A stretch of 64,000 nt of DNA from Zemynaea arenosa (GCF_004614185.1 NZ_SPVF01000076.1:27995-91994); one strand, 5' to 3'. Positions 1-8,806 are shown, numbered from the stretch's first letter. Notes: a model not told the origin generated them from the sequence alone. Numbers and translations are program-made.

Positions 1-642
1 CAGTTTGTAGGGGAGTTTGTAGGCCAGCACCGAGACGGCCAGCGACACCAGCACGCCCACCAGCGCCGGGCGCCCGGCCATCAGCGGGACCATGATGCAG
101 ATGATCGCCAGCGTGCCCGCAAAGCCCAGGCCCCATTCGGGCGGCACCACGGCGCCGAGGAAGATGCCGGCGATCGAGCCTATCTGCCATGCCGCCCAGT
201 TGGGGTACAGCAGGCCTTTGAGGTAGGAGAGCTTGCCGCGGGCCCGCTCCTCGCTCGGGAAGCGCTGCAGGAACAGGGCCACGGTCATGTCGCCCGCGAC
301 GTAGCCGAGGGCCAGGCGCTGGCGCCAGGGCAGGTGCGAAAAATGGGGCGCCAGCAGCGCGGAGAAGATCACGAAGCGCAGATTGACCACCACCGCGGTG
401 AGGAAGATCACCCACACCGGCGCGTGCGCGACGATCAGCGGCAGGGACGCCAGCTGGGCGGAACCGGCAAATACCAGCAGCGTCATGGCCAGGGCCTGGG
501 CCACGGTGAGGCCGGTCTTGACCATCGCGATCCCGACCACCAGGCCCCACGCGCCGATGCCGAACAGCGTGGGCATGCCTTCCTTGAGGCCCTCCTTCCA
601 GAGCTGCTCGTCTTCGTCAGGGGGGAAGGCTGGCTGCGACAT
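1..642 (-). CDS. AzlC-type branched-chain amino acid permease subunit, C-terminus beyond window
   Basis: The minus strand is open from an ATG at 642 to the window edge (214 codons), so the 3' end is missing. The product begins MSQPAFPPDEDEQLWKEG and carries the AzlC-family pattern: a short polar N-terminus, then GLKEGMPTLFGIGAWGLVVG, a FAGSAQLA motif, NLRFVIFSALLAPH and several hydrophobic membrane spans. AzlC is the large subunit of an inner-membrane branched-chain amino acid exporter that works with a small AzlD subunit. AzlD would be expected just past the left edge and cannot be seen. The family call is confident; the substrate is inferred from the family. Confidence 0.85.
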   Translation of the reverse strand, partial: MSQPAFPPDEDEQLWKEGLKEGMPTLFGIGAWGLVVGIAMVKTGLTVAQALAMTLLVFAGSAQLASLPLIVAHAPVWVIFLTAVVVNLRFVIFSALLAPHFSHLPWRQRLALGYVAGDMTVALFLQRFPSEERARGKLSYLKGLLYPNWAAWQIGSIAGIFLGAVVPPEWGLGFAGTLAIICIMVPLMAGRPALVGVLVSLAVSVLAYKLPYKL

Positions 643-753
643 GCTACGGCGGCGACAGGGATTCTGCGGTTCAGATGGGAGCGCTATTCTACCGGAGGCC
701 TGCGACAATCCGTTAGAATCGTGGTTTTCTGAACTGTGCATTCTGGAGAACCC

Positions 754-948
754 ATGACTACCAAGACGATCCCCGTGGTCGAACTCGAAGGTAAAGACCT
801 GCCGGCGTACTGCCCCAATCCGGCCATGCCGCTGTGGTCTTCGCACCCGCGCGTCTTCCTCGACTTTGGCCATGACGGCATCGCCAAGTGCCCGTATTGC
901 GGCACCGAGTACGCGCTCAAGCCGGGCACCGTGGTCGGCCATCACTAA
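754..948 (+). CDS. Small zinc-ribbon (zf-CHCC type) protein
   Basis: The product has 64 residues with start MTTKTIPVVELEGKD. GGAGA at 745-749 sits five bases before the ATG and decides the start over an in-frame GTG further up. The C-terminal half has a Cys in AYCPNP, a His in SSHPRVFLDF and a CPYCGTEY knuckle, the CHCC zinc-ribbon pattern also seen in the mitochondrial complex I subunit NDUFS6 and in small proteobacterial proteins. No catalytic role is visible. It is 18 bases upstream of the YheT-type hydrolase gene and probably shares its transcript. Zinc binding is a family inference. Confidence 0.8.
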   Translation: MTTKTIPVVELEGKDLPAYCPNPAMPLWSSHPRVFLDFGHDGIAKCPYCGTEYALKPGTVVGHH

Positions 949-966
949 CCTTCTTATGCGCCCGAC

Positions 967-1959
967 GTGAACTACCGGGCTCCCCTCTGGCTGCCGAACG
1001 GCCACCTGCAGACGATCTACCCGGCGCTGTTCATCCGCAAGCCGCCGGTGGCCTTCCGGCGCGAACGCTGGGAGACGCCGGACGGGGATTTCATCCATCT
1101 CGATTTTGTCGACGGCCCCGCGCCGGCCGCTCCCTTCGTCGTCCTGTTCCACGGTCTCGAAGGCTCGTCGGACAGCCATTACGCGCGCTCGCTGATGACG
1201 GCCGTCGCGGCGCGCGGCTGGTCCGGCGCTGTGGTCCACTTCCGCGGCTGCTCCGGCGAGGCCAATCTCGCGCCCCGCTTCTACCATTCCGGAGACGCCG
1301 ACGAGGTGGATTGGGTCATACGCCGCTTGCATGACCGGCTGCCCAATGAGGCAGACTTCTATGCGTCTGGCGTATCACTGGGCGGGAACGCCTTGCTGCG
1401 CTGGCTGGGCCTTTCGCAGCACCAGGCGGAAATCGTGGACGCCGCAGTCTCGATCTCCGCACCGCTGGACCTCGCCGCCGGCGGCGCCGCGCTCTCCTCC
1501 GGCTTCAACATGCTCTACACCCGCATGTTCCTCAAAACGCTCAAGCCCAAGTGCCTGGCCAAGCTGGAGCAGTTCCCTGGCCTGTTCGACCGCGACACCA
1601 TGCTGGCCGCGCGCGACCTGCACGCCTTCGACGACGTGGTGACCGCGCCGCTGCACGGGTTCAAGGACGCCGACGATTACTGGCACCGCGCCAGTGCGAA
1701 GCACGTCCTGGAAGACATCACCGTGCCGACGCTGGTGCTCAACGCGCTGAACGATCCGTTCCTGCCGGGCGCCCACCTGCCGCGCAAGGCGTCGCCGCAC
1801 GTGCAGCTGGAGTACCCGGAAACCGGCGGCCATGTGGGCTTCGCCGTGGGCCCGCCGCCCGGCCGCATCGACTGGCTGGCCGCGCGCATCCTGCATTTCT
1901 TCGATGGCGAAGCGGCCATGCGCGCGCCGCGCGGAAACGACTTGTGCGAGGCTCGATAA
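967..1959 (+). CDS. YheT-family alpha/beta hydrolase
   Basis: The product has 330 residues and starts at GTG 967; the nearby ATG at 956 is out of frame. It has the YheT/EMB8 hallmarks: WLPNGHLQTIYPAL at the N-terminus, HGLEGSSDSHYARSL around the oxyanion region, and FRGCSGEANLAPRFYHSG. The catalytic triad can be placed: Ser in GVSLGG, Asp in LNALNDPF and His in GGHVGF. Members are cytoplasmic esterase-like hydrolases of poorly defined substrate. The stop codon directly abuts the next gene's ATG, so the two are almost certainly co-transcribed. Confidence 0.9.
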   Translation: MNYRAPLWLPNGHLQTIYPALFIRKPPVAFRRERWETPDGDFIHLDFVDGPAPAAPFVVLFHGLEGSSDSHYARSLMTAVAARGWSGAVVHFRGCSGEANLAPRFYHSGDADEVDWVIRRLHDRLPNEADFYASGVSLGGNALLRWLGLSQHQAEIVDAAVSISAPLDLAAGGAALSSGFNMLYTRMFLKTLKPKCLAKLEQFPGLFDRDTMLAARDLHAFDDVVTAPLHGFKDADDYWHRASAKHVLEDITVPTLVLNALNDPFLPGAHLPRKASPHVQLEYPETGGHVGFAVGPPPGRIDWLAARILHFFDGEAAMRAPRGNDLCEAR

Positions 1960-2547
1960 ATGGACGATATCGTCAAACAAGCGGTGGCCAAATGGCCGAA
2001 CGTACCGCACTGCTACGGGTGGCTGGCGCTGGACGCGCGCGGCGTCTGGCGGATGCGGGATGAAAACGCGCAGCGCCTGCAGCTGGCGGGCGACAAGCTG
2101 ACCAATCCGCAGCTGGTCGGCTTCATCAACCGGAACTACCAGCACGATGAACGCGGGTGCTGGTACTTCCAGAACGGGCCGCAGCGGGTGTACCTCAATC
2201 TGGAGACCACGCCCTTCATCGCGCGCACCGATCCGGCGCATGGCCTCGTGCTGCACACCGGCGAACCGGTTGGCGCCATTGACCAGGTGTGCCTGACGGA
2301 GCACGGCGAAATCATCGTGCGCGCCGGGGACAAGGTGGCACAAGTCGACGACCGCGACACCGCGCAGCTGTTGGGGCAGATGGAGCTCGCTGGCGTTGCG
2401 TGCACGGACGAAGCGCTGCTGGCCTGGATGCAGGAGCCGCGCGGCCACCTCGTGCTGCGGCTCGGCGATGCGGCACTGCCGGTCAAGTCGATTGTGCGGG
2501 ACGCCCTGCCCGCGCACTTCGGCTACGTGCGCGAACCGGCGGCCTGA
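1960..2547 (+). CDS. Conserved hypothetical protein (resembles a DUF2946-type betaproteobacterial family)
   Basis: The product has 195 residues. It starts at the ATG immediately after the hydrolase stop. The N-terminal half is rich in conserved-looking aromatic motifs (WPNVPHCYGWLALDARG, GFINRNYQHDERGCWYFQNG, RVYLNLETTPF), a pattern I associate with a Burkholderiales-restricted domain of unknown function. The C-terminal half is predicted beta-rich and more variable. There is no signal peptide or membrane span. The DUF number is from memory and not certain, and no function can be assigned. Tight linkage to the hydrolase suggests a shared housekeeping role. Confidence 0.75.
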   Translation: MDDIVKQAVAKWPNVPHCYGWLALDARGVWRMRDENAQRLQLAGDKLTNPQLVGFINRNYQHDERGCWYFQNGPQRVYLNLETTPFIARTDPAHGLVLHTGEPVGAIDQVCLTEHGEIIVRAGDKVAQVDDRDTAQLLGQMELAGVACTDEALLAWMQEPRGHLVLRLGDAALPVKSIVRDALPAHFGYVREPAA

Positions 2548-2607
2548 CGGCGGCGGCGCGCGGCCGGCGGCGCGACGTGTGGCTGGCGCAGAACGAGCCT
2601 CCCGCGT

Positions 2608-4260
2608 TCAGGGCCCGCCGTTTTCCTTCTGTTCCTTGACCTCGTCGCGGCGGCGCGCCTGCAGCTCGCGCTCGCGCGCATCGATCACCGCCATGTCGTA
2701 GAACGACGCGTCCTTGGCCTTGCGGGCCAGCGCCAGCTGGTCCAGCGCGCCCATGGTGCCGCCGGTGAGCGCATAGGACTCCGCCAGCGCCAGGTGCTGC
2801 AGCGCGATCTTGCCCTGCGCGGCGTAGGCCTTGGCCAGCAGCTCCTGCACCTTCGCGTCCGAGCGGTACAACTGCGCTTCCTCGCGCAGGAACCTGGTCG
2901 CCTGGTCCAGGTGACCGGTTGTGATCAGGCCATCCGCATACTGCCGTGAGAGCCCGCGCGAGAGCGGGTAGTCGCCCCGGGCGCGATCGGCCAGCTTCAC
3001 GCCCTCTTCCTGCACGGCCTTCGGCTGCGCCGCGGCCAGCTTGATGTCGATGGCCAGGCTCGCGAAGATCGCGCCGCCGTCGCCATTGGCCGTGATATCG
3101 AGTGCGAACACGCCGGGCTTGGGCGCCTGCTTCGCCAGCGCGCGCGACTTGTCGAGCAGCGTCTGCGCCGTGGCGAGGTCGCCGTGGCGGTACGCCAGGA
3201 AGGCCAGGCCGTACTGGCCCGCGATCTGCAGCTGGCGGCTGGGGGCGCGCACCCATTCGTCGAGGAAGTGCCGCGCTTCGTCCTGGCCGTTCACGGTCTC
3301 GTCCTGCAGCACTTTGGCACGGGCGCGCACGAGGTGGAAATCGAGACTGTCCTGGCGCTGCTTGTAAGGCGTCTCGCGGATGCGGGCCTGCATGTCGGCC
3401 ATGCGCTCGGTGGTCAGCGGATGCGAGAGCAGCGAGGGCGGGATGTCCGGGAACATGCGCGTGGCCGCCTGCAGCTTGCCGAAGAAGCTCACCAGGCCGG
3501 AGACATCGAAGCCCGCCGCATTCATGATCTGGAAGCCGACGCGGTCTGCCTCCCGTTCGGCGTCGCGGCTGAAGTTGAGCTGACGCTGGATCGCCAGACC
3601 CTGGCCGCCCATGAAAACGCCCATGGCGGCATCGGGATTGGACTTGGCGGCCAGCGCGGCGAGTAGCATGGCCGCCAGCGGAATCATCGCGTCCTGCTTT
3701 TCCTTGCCGATGCCGCGCGCGATGTGGCGCTGGGCGACGTGGCCGACTTCGTGCGCCATCACGCCCGCCAGTTCGGACTCGTTTTGCGCCGCGATCATCA
3801 GCGCGGTGTGCACGCCGATGAAGCCACCGGGCAGCGCGAACGCGTTGAGCATCGGGTCGCGCACGGCGAAGAAGCCGTAGTCCGCGTTGGTTTCGCCGCG
3901 CGCACCCGGCGCCGCCTGCACCAGCGTCGTGCCAAGGCCATTCAGGTATTCGAGGATGGGCGCGTCGTCGAGATAGTCGCGGTCGTGGCGGATGTCATTC
4001 ATGATCTGCTCACCGACCTTGCGTTCCAGCGCTGGCGACAGGTCCACGCGCGCGACGTCGCCCAGCACCGGCAGGTTGTTGCCGTTGGCGGTCTGGCCGG
4101 GGAGCGGGGCGGCGGCCATCGTGGTGACGTGTGCGGCCACGCAGGCAAGCGCCACGACACGCGCCAGGACGCCGCTCGCGCCGCGTGGCATGGCCTGAGC
4201 CGCGGGCCGTGCCGCCAAGCGCGGCGTGGCGGGAATGGCAAGGTTGGGTTTCAGAGTCAC
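2608..4260 (-). CDS. M48-family metalloprotease with C-terminal TPRs (BepA/YfgC-like)
   Basis: The product has 550 residues counted from a GTG at 4260; an ATG at 4191 would also leave a good signal peptide ([20 protein letters not shown]) and may be the real start. The zinc site is [12 protein letters not shown] (His170, Glu171, His174), with the third ligand in [11 protein letters not shown]. The mature N-terminus has the GNNLPVLGD segment typical of BepA-type proteins. The C-terminal half is alpha-helical with TPR-like repeats. BepA is a periplasmic protease/chaperone that supports outer-membrane protein assembly. It is divergent from moaC. The exact name bepA is inference. Confidence 0.88.
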   Translation of the reverse strand: MTLKPNLAIPATPRLAARPAAQAMPRGASGVLARVVALACVAAHVTTMAAAPLPGQTANGNNLPVLGDVARVDLSPALERKVGEQIMNDIRHDRDYLDDAPILEYLNGLGTTLVQAAPGARGETNADYGFFAVRDPMLNAFALPGGFIGVHTALMIAAQNESELAGVMAHEVGHVAQRHIARGIGKEKQDAMIPLAAMLLAALAAKSNPDAAMGVFMGGQGLAIQRQLNFSRDAEREADRVGFQIMNAAGFDVSGLVSFFGKLQAATRMFPDIPPSLLSHPLTTERMADMQARIRETPYKQRQDSLDFHLVRARAKVLQDETVNGQDEARHFLDEWVRAPSRQLQIAGQYGLAFLAYRHGDLATAQTLLDKSRALAKQAPKPGVFALDITANGDGGAIFASLAIDIKLAAAQPKAVQEEGVKLADRARGDYPLSRGLSRQYADGLITTGHLDQATRFLREEAQLYRSDAKVQELLAKAYAAQGKIALQHLALAESYALTGGTMGALDQLALARKAKDASFYDMAVIDARERELQARRRDEVKEQKENGGP

Positions 4261-4336
4261 GGTGCTATCATACCCGCTTCCACGGAGCCGTCGACCGTCA
4301 ACGGCGGCCCGAAACAGATTGTTACCTCATCCGACC

Positions 4337-4816
4337 ATGATCCAAGGCCTCACCCATTTCGACCAGTCCGGACAAGCCCACATGGTGGACGTGGGAGCCA
4401 AGGCGGAGACGCACCGGGTGGCGGTGGCGGCGGGGACGATCCGCATGAAGGCGGAGACGCTGGCGGCCATCATGGACGGGACCTCGAAGAAGGGTGACGT
4501 GCTGGGGATCGCGCGCATCGCGGGCATCATGGCCTCCAAGCGGACCGCCGATCTCATTCCGCTGTGCCATCCGCTGGCCCTCACGCGGGTGGCGGTCGAT
4601 TTCGAAACGGATGTGGACGCGTCTGCAGTCCACTGCCGCGCCCAGGTCGAAACCTACGGCAAAACCGGCGTCGAAATGGAGGCGCTGACCTCGGTGCAGG
4701 TCGCGCTCCTCACCATCTACGACATGTGCAAGGCCATCGATCGCGGCATGGTCATGACGGATGTCCGCGTCCTCGAAAAACACGGCGGCAAATCCGGCGA
4801 CTGGTCGGCCCCTTAA
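4337..4816 (+). CDS. moaC: Cyclic pyranopterin monophosphate synthase MoaC
   Basis: The product has 159 residues. MoaC acts with MoaA to make cyclic pyranopterin monophosphate, an early step in molybdenum cofactor synthesis. Family signatures are clear: [18 protein letters not shown] at the start, [15 protein letters not shown], and [20 protein letters not shown], followed by [11 protein letters not shown] and the C-terminal GGKSGDW. The ATG at 4337 is the standard MoaC start. It stands alone here without other moa genes, divergent from the M48 protease. The window also holds one molybdopterin-dependent oxidoreductase subunit (21000-23192), a potential user of the cofactor. Confidence 0.97.
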   Translation: MIQGLTHFDQSGQAHMVDVGAKAETHRVAVAAGTIRMKAETLAAIMDGTSKKGDVLGIARIAGIMASKRTADLIPLCHPLALTRVAVDFETDVDASAVHCRAQVETYGKTGVEMEALTSVQVALLTIYDMCKAIDRGMVMTDVRVLEKHGGKSGDWSAP

Positions 4817-4820
4817 ATCC

Positions 4821-4849
4821 TCGACAACATTGGCAGCTCAAGGTAGATT
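4821..4849 (+). promoter_or_regulatory. Candidate sigma-70 promoter of the PilZ gene
   Basis: TCGACA (4821-4826) and TAGATT (4844-4849) are separated by 17 bases, matching the vegetative -35 and -10 at 5/6 and 4/6 positions. The predicted start of transcription near 4856 leaves only about 22 bases of leader. No Shine-Dalgarno sequence precedes the ATG at 4879. This is prediction by eye only. Confidence 0.4.
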
Positions 4850-4873
4850 AGCGAAGTTTTCCAGCTGCCAATG
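4828..4873. repeat. Perfect 11-bp inverted repeat around the PilZ promoter and leader
   Basis: CATTGGCAGCT (4828-4838) is mirrored exactly by AGCTGCCAATG (4863-4873), with 24 bases between. The arms flank the predicted -10 box, and the right arm ends five bases before the PilZ start codon. It could be a two-half-site operator or an RNA hairpin occluding the start region. Confidence 0.75.
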
Positions 4874-4878
4874 AATTC

Positions 4879-5595
4879 ATGAGTCAAACCCAGGCTGCCG
4901 AGCCGGCTTCAAAAGAGTTCGAGTTCGAGGCGATGAACCTCCAGGTCGGTGGGAGGCTGCAGTTCATTACGCACCGCACCATCAAACCGGCGCAGCATTT
5001 TTCGACTCTGATCGGCTGGGTCAAGGACGAGTACATGATCGTCCGCATTCCGATGGAGCATGGGGCCGCGATCGCGCTGGCGGAGGGCGACAAGGTCACC
5101 ATCCGCGCCTTCTCGGGCGTGAATGTGTGCTCGTTCGCGAGCACCGTGGTGCGGGTGTTCCCGCGGCCGGTGAACTACGTCCACATCACCTTTCCGACCT
5201 CGATCCAGGGCACCAGCCTGCGGGCAGCGATGCGCGTGAAGGTGGACATTCCAGTGCAGGTGACGCCCGAGCACTACAACGCGCAGCCGATGAACATGTT
5301 CATGGTGAACCTGTCGGTGTCCGGCGCGCTGGTTGAGTCGCCGCGCCGGATACCGATGGGCTGCGAGACCGTGAAGCTGTCGTTCACCCTGATTCAAAAC
5401 CCGGGCAACCACCAGGTCATCGTCAACACCCGCGCCAGCATCAAGAACGTAAGCGCGGCGGCGGGCGGGCCGGCCGGGATCGGGGAGACGTTCAGCTATG
5501 GCGTGCAGTTCCTGGACCTGGAGCCGACCCACTACACGCTGCTGCAGAACATCACCTACGAAGCGCTGATCGCGGACCGGCAGAAGATCGTCTAG
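4879..5595 (+). CDS. PilZ-domain protein with YcgR-like N-terminal domain
   Basis: The product has 238 residues. The N-terminal half (about residues 15-115) resembles the YcgR-type flagellar-brake domain. The C-terminal half carries PilZ signatures: RAAMRVKVDIPV, giving the Arg-rich c-di-GMP contact, and NLSVSGALVES, corresponding to (D/N)xSxxG. PilZ proteins bind cyclic di-GMP and slow flagella or alter type IV pilus or polysaccharide output. No Shine-Dalgarno sequence is evident before the ATG, and an inverted repeat lies immediately upstream. The stop TAG abuts the next gene's ATG, so the downstream enzyme is co-expressed. Confidence 0.88.
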   Translation: MSQTQAAEPASKEFEFEAMNLQVGGRLQFITHRTIKPAQHFSTLIGWVKDEYMIVRIPMEHGAAIALAEGDKVTIRAFSGVNVCSFASTVVRVFPRPVNYVHITFPTSIQGTSLRAAMRVKVDIPVQVTPEHYNAQPMNMFMVNLSVSGALVESPRRIPMGCETVKLSFTLIQNPGNHQVIVNTRASIKNVSAAAGGPAGIGETFSYGVQFLDLEPTHYTLLQNITYEALIADRQKIV

Positions 5596-7200
5596 ATGAA
5601 GCTGCCGTTCGCTGGCCGGCCCCGCCTGATCGTGGCCATTCTTACCCTGTGGCTGCTGGCGCCGTCTTTCATGGCGGCCTGGTACATCTGGCGCCAGGGT
5701 GCGCCGATCGCCCATGCCCTGGGCACGATCGGCTTGCCGCTGCTGCTGCTGGCCGTGTCGCTGCTGCTGGTGCGCTCCCTGCGGAGGCTGTTCTTTATCT
5801 GGCTGCCCGCCGCCTTCCTGGTGCCAATCCAGTGCTACCTGACCTGGTTCTTCAAGAGCGTGCCGGGTGCAGCGTTCATCTCGTCGGTGTTTCGCGCCGG
5901 GCCGGAAGAATTCACGACCACCCTGTTCGCTTTTGCCTGGGCTCTGCCGCTGCTGCCGCTGGCCTGGTTTGTGTATGTCTGGCTGGTGCGGCAGCTGCCG
6001 CCCGAGTTGCGCCGCACACGGCCGTGGACCAAGGCCGCGGCTGCGTGGACTTTCTTCTACGGGTCTTTTGGAGCGCTGACCACGGCTGGCATTGCCGAGC
6101 CCACAAAGGAATTGGGCCTATTCGCTCCGGAGGTGATCGCGGACAGCTTCCCGACGGGGCCGCTCTGGTCGGTGGCGACCTACCTCGACGAACGCGGCGT
6201 GACCTATGGCGGGGTCCCGGTGACCGCCAGCGCACCTGCCGATCCCGCCGTCGTGATCCTGATCATTGGCGAGACCTTGCGGGCCGACCACCTGGGCATC
6301 AATGGCTACGCGCGCCAGACCACGCCCGAACTGGCCAGGATCCAGGACGAACTCATCAGCTACACGAACGTCAGCGCGGGCGCCAACTACACCTACATCT
6401 CGATGCCGTACATCGTCACCCAGCGCGTGGGCGGCGGGCGGCTCGATATTTCGGAAGTGTTTAAGGCAGCCGGGTTCTTCACCGCGTGGATTTCGAACCA
6501 GGAGTATTACGTGTACCCGGCGCTGGCCGAACTGCGCCAGTTCGCGAACACCAACTGGCGCCTGAGCCCGCATTACGACACGGAGCTGCTGCCGCAGATT
6601 GCCGCTTGCCTCAACCAATGCGGAAGCCGGCAGTTCATCACCGTGCACCTGCTCGGCAGCCACTTCCCGTACGACCGGCGCTACGAGCCGAAGTTCCGCC
6701 GCTTCACACCGGTGCTGGGCGACGGGCCGCCGCATTTCAGTCCGTCGGAGCGGGAGCGCTTCGTAAACTCATATGACAATACGGTGCTGGCCACCGATTA
6801 CGTGGTCGCTCAGATCATTGAACAGGCGCGCCGGACGGGCAAGCCCGCCGTGGTGGCGTTCACGGCCGACCATGGGGAGAACCTTTACGACGATGAGCGT
6901 GAGCGTATCCTGCACAGTGGCAAACAGGCGACCCGGATGGAGGCCATTGTGCCGCTGGTGTTCTGGGCCAACGATGCGTGGAGGCGCACACATGGGGCGC
7001 AGTGGCAGGCGCTGGCTGCGCGCCGTTCGCTCCCTGTTGCGCAAACTTCGGTCATGCCAACGTTGACCGAATTGGCCGGCGTGCGCTACACCGGGCAGGA
7101 CGAGACCCTGAGCCTGGCACATCCGTCGTTCACTGTGCCGCACTCCCGCCTCATCATCCAGACCGACGGCAAACGCGTGCCGGTCGACACGCTGCGCTGA
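5596..7200 (+). CDS. Phosphoethanolamine transferase-like membrane enzyme (EptA/CptA family)
   Basis: The product has 534 residues. Four to five hydrophobic segments occupy roughly residues 10-175, followed by a periplasmic sulfatase-fold domain. The catalytic nucleophile is Thr227 in IIGETLRADH; metal and fold motifs include NVSAGANYTY, LGSHFPYDRRY and FTADHGENLYDD. The family transfers phosphoethanolamine from phosphatidylethanolamine to lipid A, core LPS or other glycans, which can reduce polymyxin sensitivity. It is translationally adjacent to a PilZ protein, so c-di-GMP-linked envelope remodelling is a reasonable inference. An insertion element begins seven bases after the stop. The exact acceptor is unknown. 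Confidence 0.87.
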   Translation: MKLPFAGRPRLIVAILTLWLLAPSFMAAWYIWRQGAPIAHALGTIGLPLLLLAVSLLLVRSLRRLFFIWLPAAFLVPIQCYLTWFFKSVPGAAFISSVFRAGPEEFTTTLFAFAWALPLLPLAWFVYVWLVRQLPPELRRTRPWTKAAAAWTFFYGSFGALTTAGIAEPTKELGLFAPEVIADSFPTGPLWSVATYLDERGVTYGGVPVTASAPADPAVVILIIGETLRADHLGINGYARQTTPELARIQDELISYTNVSAGANYTYISMPYIVTQRVGGGRLDISEVFKAAGFFTAWISNQEYYVYPALAELRQFANTNWRLSPHYDTELLPQIAACLNQCGSRQFITVHLLGSHFPYDRRYEPKFRRFTPVLGDGPPHFSPSERERFVNSYDNTVLATDYVVAQIIEQARRTGKPAVVAFTADHGENLYDDERERILHSGKQATRMEAIVPLVFWANDAWRRTHGAQWQALAARRSLPVAQTSVMPTLTELAGVRYTGQDETLSLAHPSFTVPHSRLIIQTDGKRVPVDTLR

Positions 7201-7207
7201 AAACAAA

Positions 7208-7230
7208 GGCGCTGTCACCGTTAAGTGTGG
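7208..7230 (+). repeat. Left terminal inverted repeat of the IS element
   Basis: This 23-base sequence matches the reverse complement of the right end (8232-8254) at 22 of 23 positions; only the fourth base differs. Confidence 0.9.
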
Positions 7231-7283
7231 AACCTGCAGGGAACGCGCGTGTCGAACCAAGTATCTCGTCAGGAGGCTTGGTC

Positions 7284-8241
7284 ATGCGAAAGTCTGATTT
7301 CGAAGTCTGGCTAGAGGGATTCAAACGACTAACCCGCACTCAGCGAGCGCACGTGCTGGCTCTCATGCGCGCCGCCGAGCCACCACCCGCAGCGCAGCTC
7401 TTAGAGGACGCGGGTGCTCCGGTACTCGCGTCCCCGGCCTGCCGCGGCCACCACCTCCATCGCCACGGTCACAAGTCGCAACTGCAGAGGTATCGCTGCG
7501 TCGACTGTAGCCGCCACCTTCGATTCACTCACCGGCACACCCATGGCCAGGCTCAGATTGAAGGACAACTGGCTGGCGCACTGCAAAGCCCTGCTCAGAT
7601 CCGATACCGTTCGGCGCGCAGCGGTGCGGGTAGGCGTCCACAAGAACACAGCATTCCGCTGGCGCCACCGCTTTCTCACCCTACCCAAGACGGACCGGCC
7701 GTTTCCACTGCACGGAATTGCAGAGGCCGACGAGCTATTTCTACGCGAGTCGGAAAAGGGCGCGCGCCACCTGGAGCGACCACCCCGCAAACGCGGGGTC
7801 GCAGCGACGAAGCGCGGCATTTCGCGCGAGCAGGTGTGCATCGTTGTCGCCCGCGATCGAGCTGGCCAGACTGTCGATTTCATTGCTGGGAAAGGTCCGG
7901 TTACCAAGCTTCAACTGCACCGTGGGCTCGCACCGATCCTCGCACCGGATGCATTGCTGGTGACCGACGCCAATGCCTCCTACCTGTACTTCGCCCAGGA
8001 ACGCGGCTTTATGCACCAGTGGGTGAATCTCAAGGCAGGCGCACGAGTCAAGGGCGCAGTCCACATCCAAAATGTGAACGCCTATCACAGCCGATTTCGG
8101 GGATGGCTCAGCAACTTTCACGGGGTCGCGACTCACTACCTGTCTAACTATCTGGGCTGGCGGTGGGCGCTCGATAAAAGTCGTATCGATGACCCCGCCG
8201 CCCAGTTACGAGCGACTGTCGGAGCCTTCTCCCACACTTAA
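7284..8241 (+). pseudogene. IS1595 transposase, split by a +1 frameshift near 7514-7517
   Basis: The start ATG at 7284 follows AGGAGG at 7271-7276. The first frame reads MRKSDFEVWLEGFKRLTR through a partial zinc-ribbon segment (LQRYRCVDCSR). The expected continuation TFDSLTGTPMARLRLKDNW is in the next frame; removing one C from CCGCCACC at 7511-7518 restores it. The second part holds the family catalytic pattern: HGIAEADELF, LLVTDANASY and HIQNVNAYHSRFRGWL, then THYLSNYLGWRWALD. IS1595 transposases are normally one frame, so this copy is probably inactive. A programmed frameshift or sequencing error cannot be excluded. Confidence 0.85.
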
Positions 8242-8275
8242 CGGTGACAGAGCCACACTTAACGGTGACAGAGCC
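8232..8275 (-). repeat. Tandemly doubled right inverted repeat of the IS element
   Basis: The right end CCACACTTAACGGTGACAGA... occurs twice, at 8232-8254 and 8253-8275, as a 21-bp tandem unit. The second copy directly abuts the flanking AAACAAA. A single right end is the norm, so this is a local duplication or the mark of a repeated end-insertion event. Confidence 0.9.
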
Positions 8276-8302
8276 AAACAAAAAGCCGCCCGAAGGCGGC
8301 TT
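8276..8302 (-). terminator. Rho-independent terminator of pilA
   Basis: Read on the minus strand, GCCGCC-TTCG-GGCGGC (8300-8285) is a six-pair stem with a UUCG-type tetraloop, followed by TTTTTGTTT. The IS element was inserted right at the end of the T tract. Confidence 0.88.
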
Positions 8303-8323
8303 TCTTTGAATCAGGCTGGCTGA

Positions 8324-8806
8324 TTAGGTGCCCGACGATGCAGCAGCAGCGTTGTTCTTCTCGATCAGGTCCTTGGCCGCCGCGTTGGTCACGGTGGTGG
8401 TGTTGGTCCAGATGATCTTGTCGGAACCAGCCGGCAGGGTCGGGGTCATGGTGATCGCGTCTGCGCCGTCCACGCCGGTGCCGATGTTCGCCAGCGTCAG
8501 CTTGATGACGCCGTCGGTAGCGGTTGCGGCGGTCACTTCCTTGGTTGCGTTGAAAGTCGGGATGCCTTTGGCGCCCAGGTTGCAACCGGTCAGGTCGCCG
8601 CCTTGCTCTTGTGCGCACAGGCCGACAGCCGTCTTGATCGATGCCACGGCGCTCAGGGCGCTCGACACTTTGGCCTTGACGGTGTAGTTCTGGTAAGCCG
8701 GGATTGCCACGGCGGCCAGGATACCGATGATCGCGACAACGATCATCAGTTCGATCAGGGTGAAGCCGGCTTGGGCTTGGGCTTTGATGGATTTCATCGA
8801 TTTCAT
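8324..8806 (-). CDS. pilA: Type IV major pilin PilA
   Basis: The product has 160 residues. The ATG at 8806 is chosen over the TTG at 8812 because AAGGAG lies seven bases upstream of it. The prepilin leader [14 protein letters not shown] is cut by PilD before [20 protein letters not shown], the hydrophobic assembly helix with the essential Glu5. Two cysteines ([14 protein letters not shown]) can form the disulfide loop common in Burkholderiales pilins. Pilins polymerise into surface fibres for twitching, adhesion and DNA uptake. A consensus sigma-54 promoter and phased repeats upstream indicate PilR-type control. A strong terminator follows, so it is monocistronic. Confidence 0.96.
   Translation of the reverse strand: MKSMKSIKAQAQAGFTLIELMIVVAIIGILAAVAIPAYQNYTVKAKVSSALSAVASIKTAVGLCAQEQGGDLTGCNLGAKGIPTFNATKEVTAATATDGVIKLTLANIGTGVDGADAITMTPTLPAGSDKIIWTNTTTVTNAAAKDLIEKNNAAAASSGT

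Larger units (their letters stand above)
7208..8275 (+). mobile_element. IS1595-family (ISXO2-like) insertion sequence, about 1.07 kb
   Basis: The ends are near-perfect 23-bp inverted repeats: GGCGCTGTCACCGTTAAGTG... at 7208 and its complement at 8232 and again at 8253, with one mismatch. The interior encodes an ISXO2-like transposase. A 7-bp direct repeat AAACAAA flanks it (7201-7207 and 8276-8282); IS1595 elements usually duplicate about 8 bp. It lies between the stop of the phosphoethanolamine-transferase-like gene and the pilA terminator. Confidence 0.92.

Noticed and set aside
7200..8320. Prophage or genomic island around the IS element
   Set aside because: No integrase, tRNA target or phage genes; base composition and flanking genes are those of the core chromosome.
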